Shown here piece after piece: positions 6,887 through 6,992 of a stretch of DNA of 6,992 nucleotides. The DNA comes from Fimbriimonadales bacterium. GTDB lineage: Bacteria; Armatimonadota; Fimbriimonadia; Fimbriimonadales; GBS-DC. The number at the start of each line of letters is the position of its first letter. Position 1 is the stretch's first letter. The DNA lies in contig JAOAFW010000283.1 of NCBI GenBank assembly GCA_026416065.1, positions 1 through 6,992 on the forward strand, read 5' to 3'. A program made the position numbers and the translations under genes. The notes beneath the pieces are model-generated. The model searched no databases. It saw nothing but the letters and a program-made list of their open reading frames with translations, and was not told where the DNA came from.

Positions 6887-6908
6887 ACAAGTGGTATAAT
6901 CCATTTGT
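6887..6908. promoter_or_regulatory. Imperfect dyad centred on the -10, candidate operator
   Basis: ACAAGTGG (6887-6894) and CCATTTGT (6901-6908) are inverted repeats matching at 7 of 8 positions and flank the TATAAT hexamer exactly. A protein bound here would block RNA polymerase. Autoregulation by the downstream regulator is one possibility, but no binding evidence exists and a single copy could be chance. Confidence 0.35.
6892..6900 (+). promoter_or_regulatory. Extended -10 promoter for the downstream regulator
   Basis: TGGTATAAT is a full extended -10 (TGN plus perfect TATAAT at 6895-6900). No good -35 is present 16-18 bases upstream, as expected for this promoter type. The last base lies 6 bases before GTG 6907, so the predicted transcription start falls on or next to the start codon and implies a leaderless mRNA. 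Confidence 0.7.
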
Positions 6909-6992
6909 GCAGTCGTCTGCAGGCTGGAAAATTCGCCTTTTTGGGGGTCTCAGCGCAGAGCGAGCGGGGCGTGTGGTTGTGCGGTTTCGGAC
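6907..6992 (+). CDS. N-terminus of a probable SARP/BTAD-type transcriptional regulator, 3'-partial
   Basis: A frame opens at GTG 6907 and runs without a stop to the window end (28 codons plus two bases). After a short start (MQSSAG) it reads WKIRLFGGL, then SAERAGRVVVRFRT. That is the pattern at the start of the winged-helix DNA-binding domain in SARP/AfsR-like activators: a W/L-x-I-x-L-x-G strand, a short variable turn, and an R-F-R-T-type stretch leading into the helix that usually follows (RTQKT...LLAYLA in relatives I recall). Such proteins often continue into a bacterial transcriptional activator domain, an ATPase and TPR repeats, but none of that is visible. No Shine-Dalgarno precedes the GTG. 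Instead a perfect TATAAT ends 6 bases upstream, pointing to a leaderless mRNA. The frame is open back to 6823 with a possible TTG at 6826, but that start would place the promoter inside the gene. The family call rests on a short piece and is moderate. Confidence 0.6.
   Translation, partial: MQSSAGWKIRLFGGLSAERAGRVVVRFR

Noticed and set aside
6901..6992. Start of a structured RNA (SRP, RNase P or tmRNA) at the window end
   Set aside because: The GGGGG and GC-rich stretch does not match the conserved starts of those RNAs, and the region reads well as protein from GTG 6907.

Overview
The window reads as the start of a metagenome-derived contig from a GC-rich bacterium. Its first 19 bases are the Tn5/Nextera mosaic-end adapter, not genomic DNA. 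All four long genes lie on the plus strand and are tightly packed. A Cys-anchored lipoprotein next to a probable outer-membrane barrel suggests a diderm cell. The last gene looks like a SARP/BTAD-type regulator, a type I associate with Armatimonadota, Chloroflexota and Planctomycetota. Armatimonadota is my best guess for the phylum, but nothing here proves it.

Layout. 1-19: adapter. 20-385: most of atpC (F1 ATP synthase epsilon subunit), missing about 15 N-terminal residues. 459-3365 (or from TTG 402): full glnE, the two-domain glutamine synthetase adenylyltransferase / adenylyl-removing enzyme that sets glutamine synthetase activity according to nitrogen supply. 3366-3439: a short intergenic stretch with a sigma70-type promoter and a strong ribosome binding site. 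3440-5599: a 719-residue lipoprotein of unknown function. 5614-6732: a 372-residue secreted, beta-rich protein that is probably an outer-membrane barrel and is likely co-transcribed with the lipoprotein. 6733-6906: an intergenic stretch with promoter-like motifs on both strands, two small inverted repeats and an internal minus-strand Shine-Dalgarno. 6907-6992: the first 28 codons of a probable transcriptional regulator, cut by the window end and apparently leaderless.

How the genes relate. atpC and glnE are housekeeping genes that may share a transcript (16-73 bases apart) but have no direct functional link. The lipoprotein/barrel pair looks like a self-contained envelope operon. Its junction contains a 9-bp GC-rich hairpin with the second gene's ATG in the apical loop, just after the first gene's stop codon, which suggests translational coupling. 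The regulator starts 6 bases after a perfect TATAAT that is framed by an imperfect dyad, which suggests leaderless and possibly self-regulated expression. I saw no CRISPR array, tRNA, rRNA, insertion sequence or defence system.
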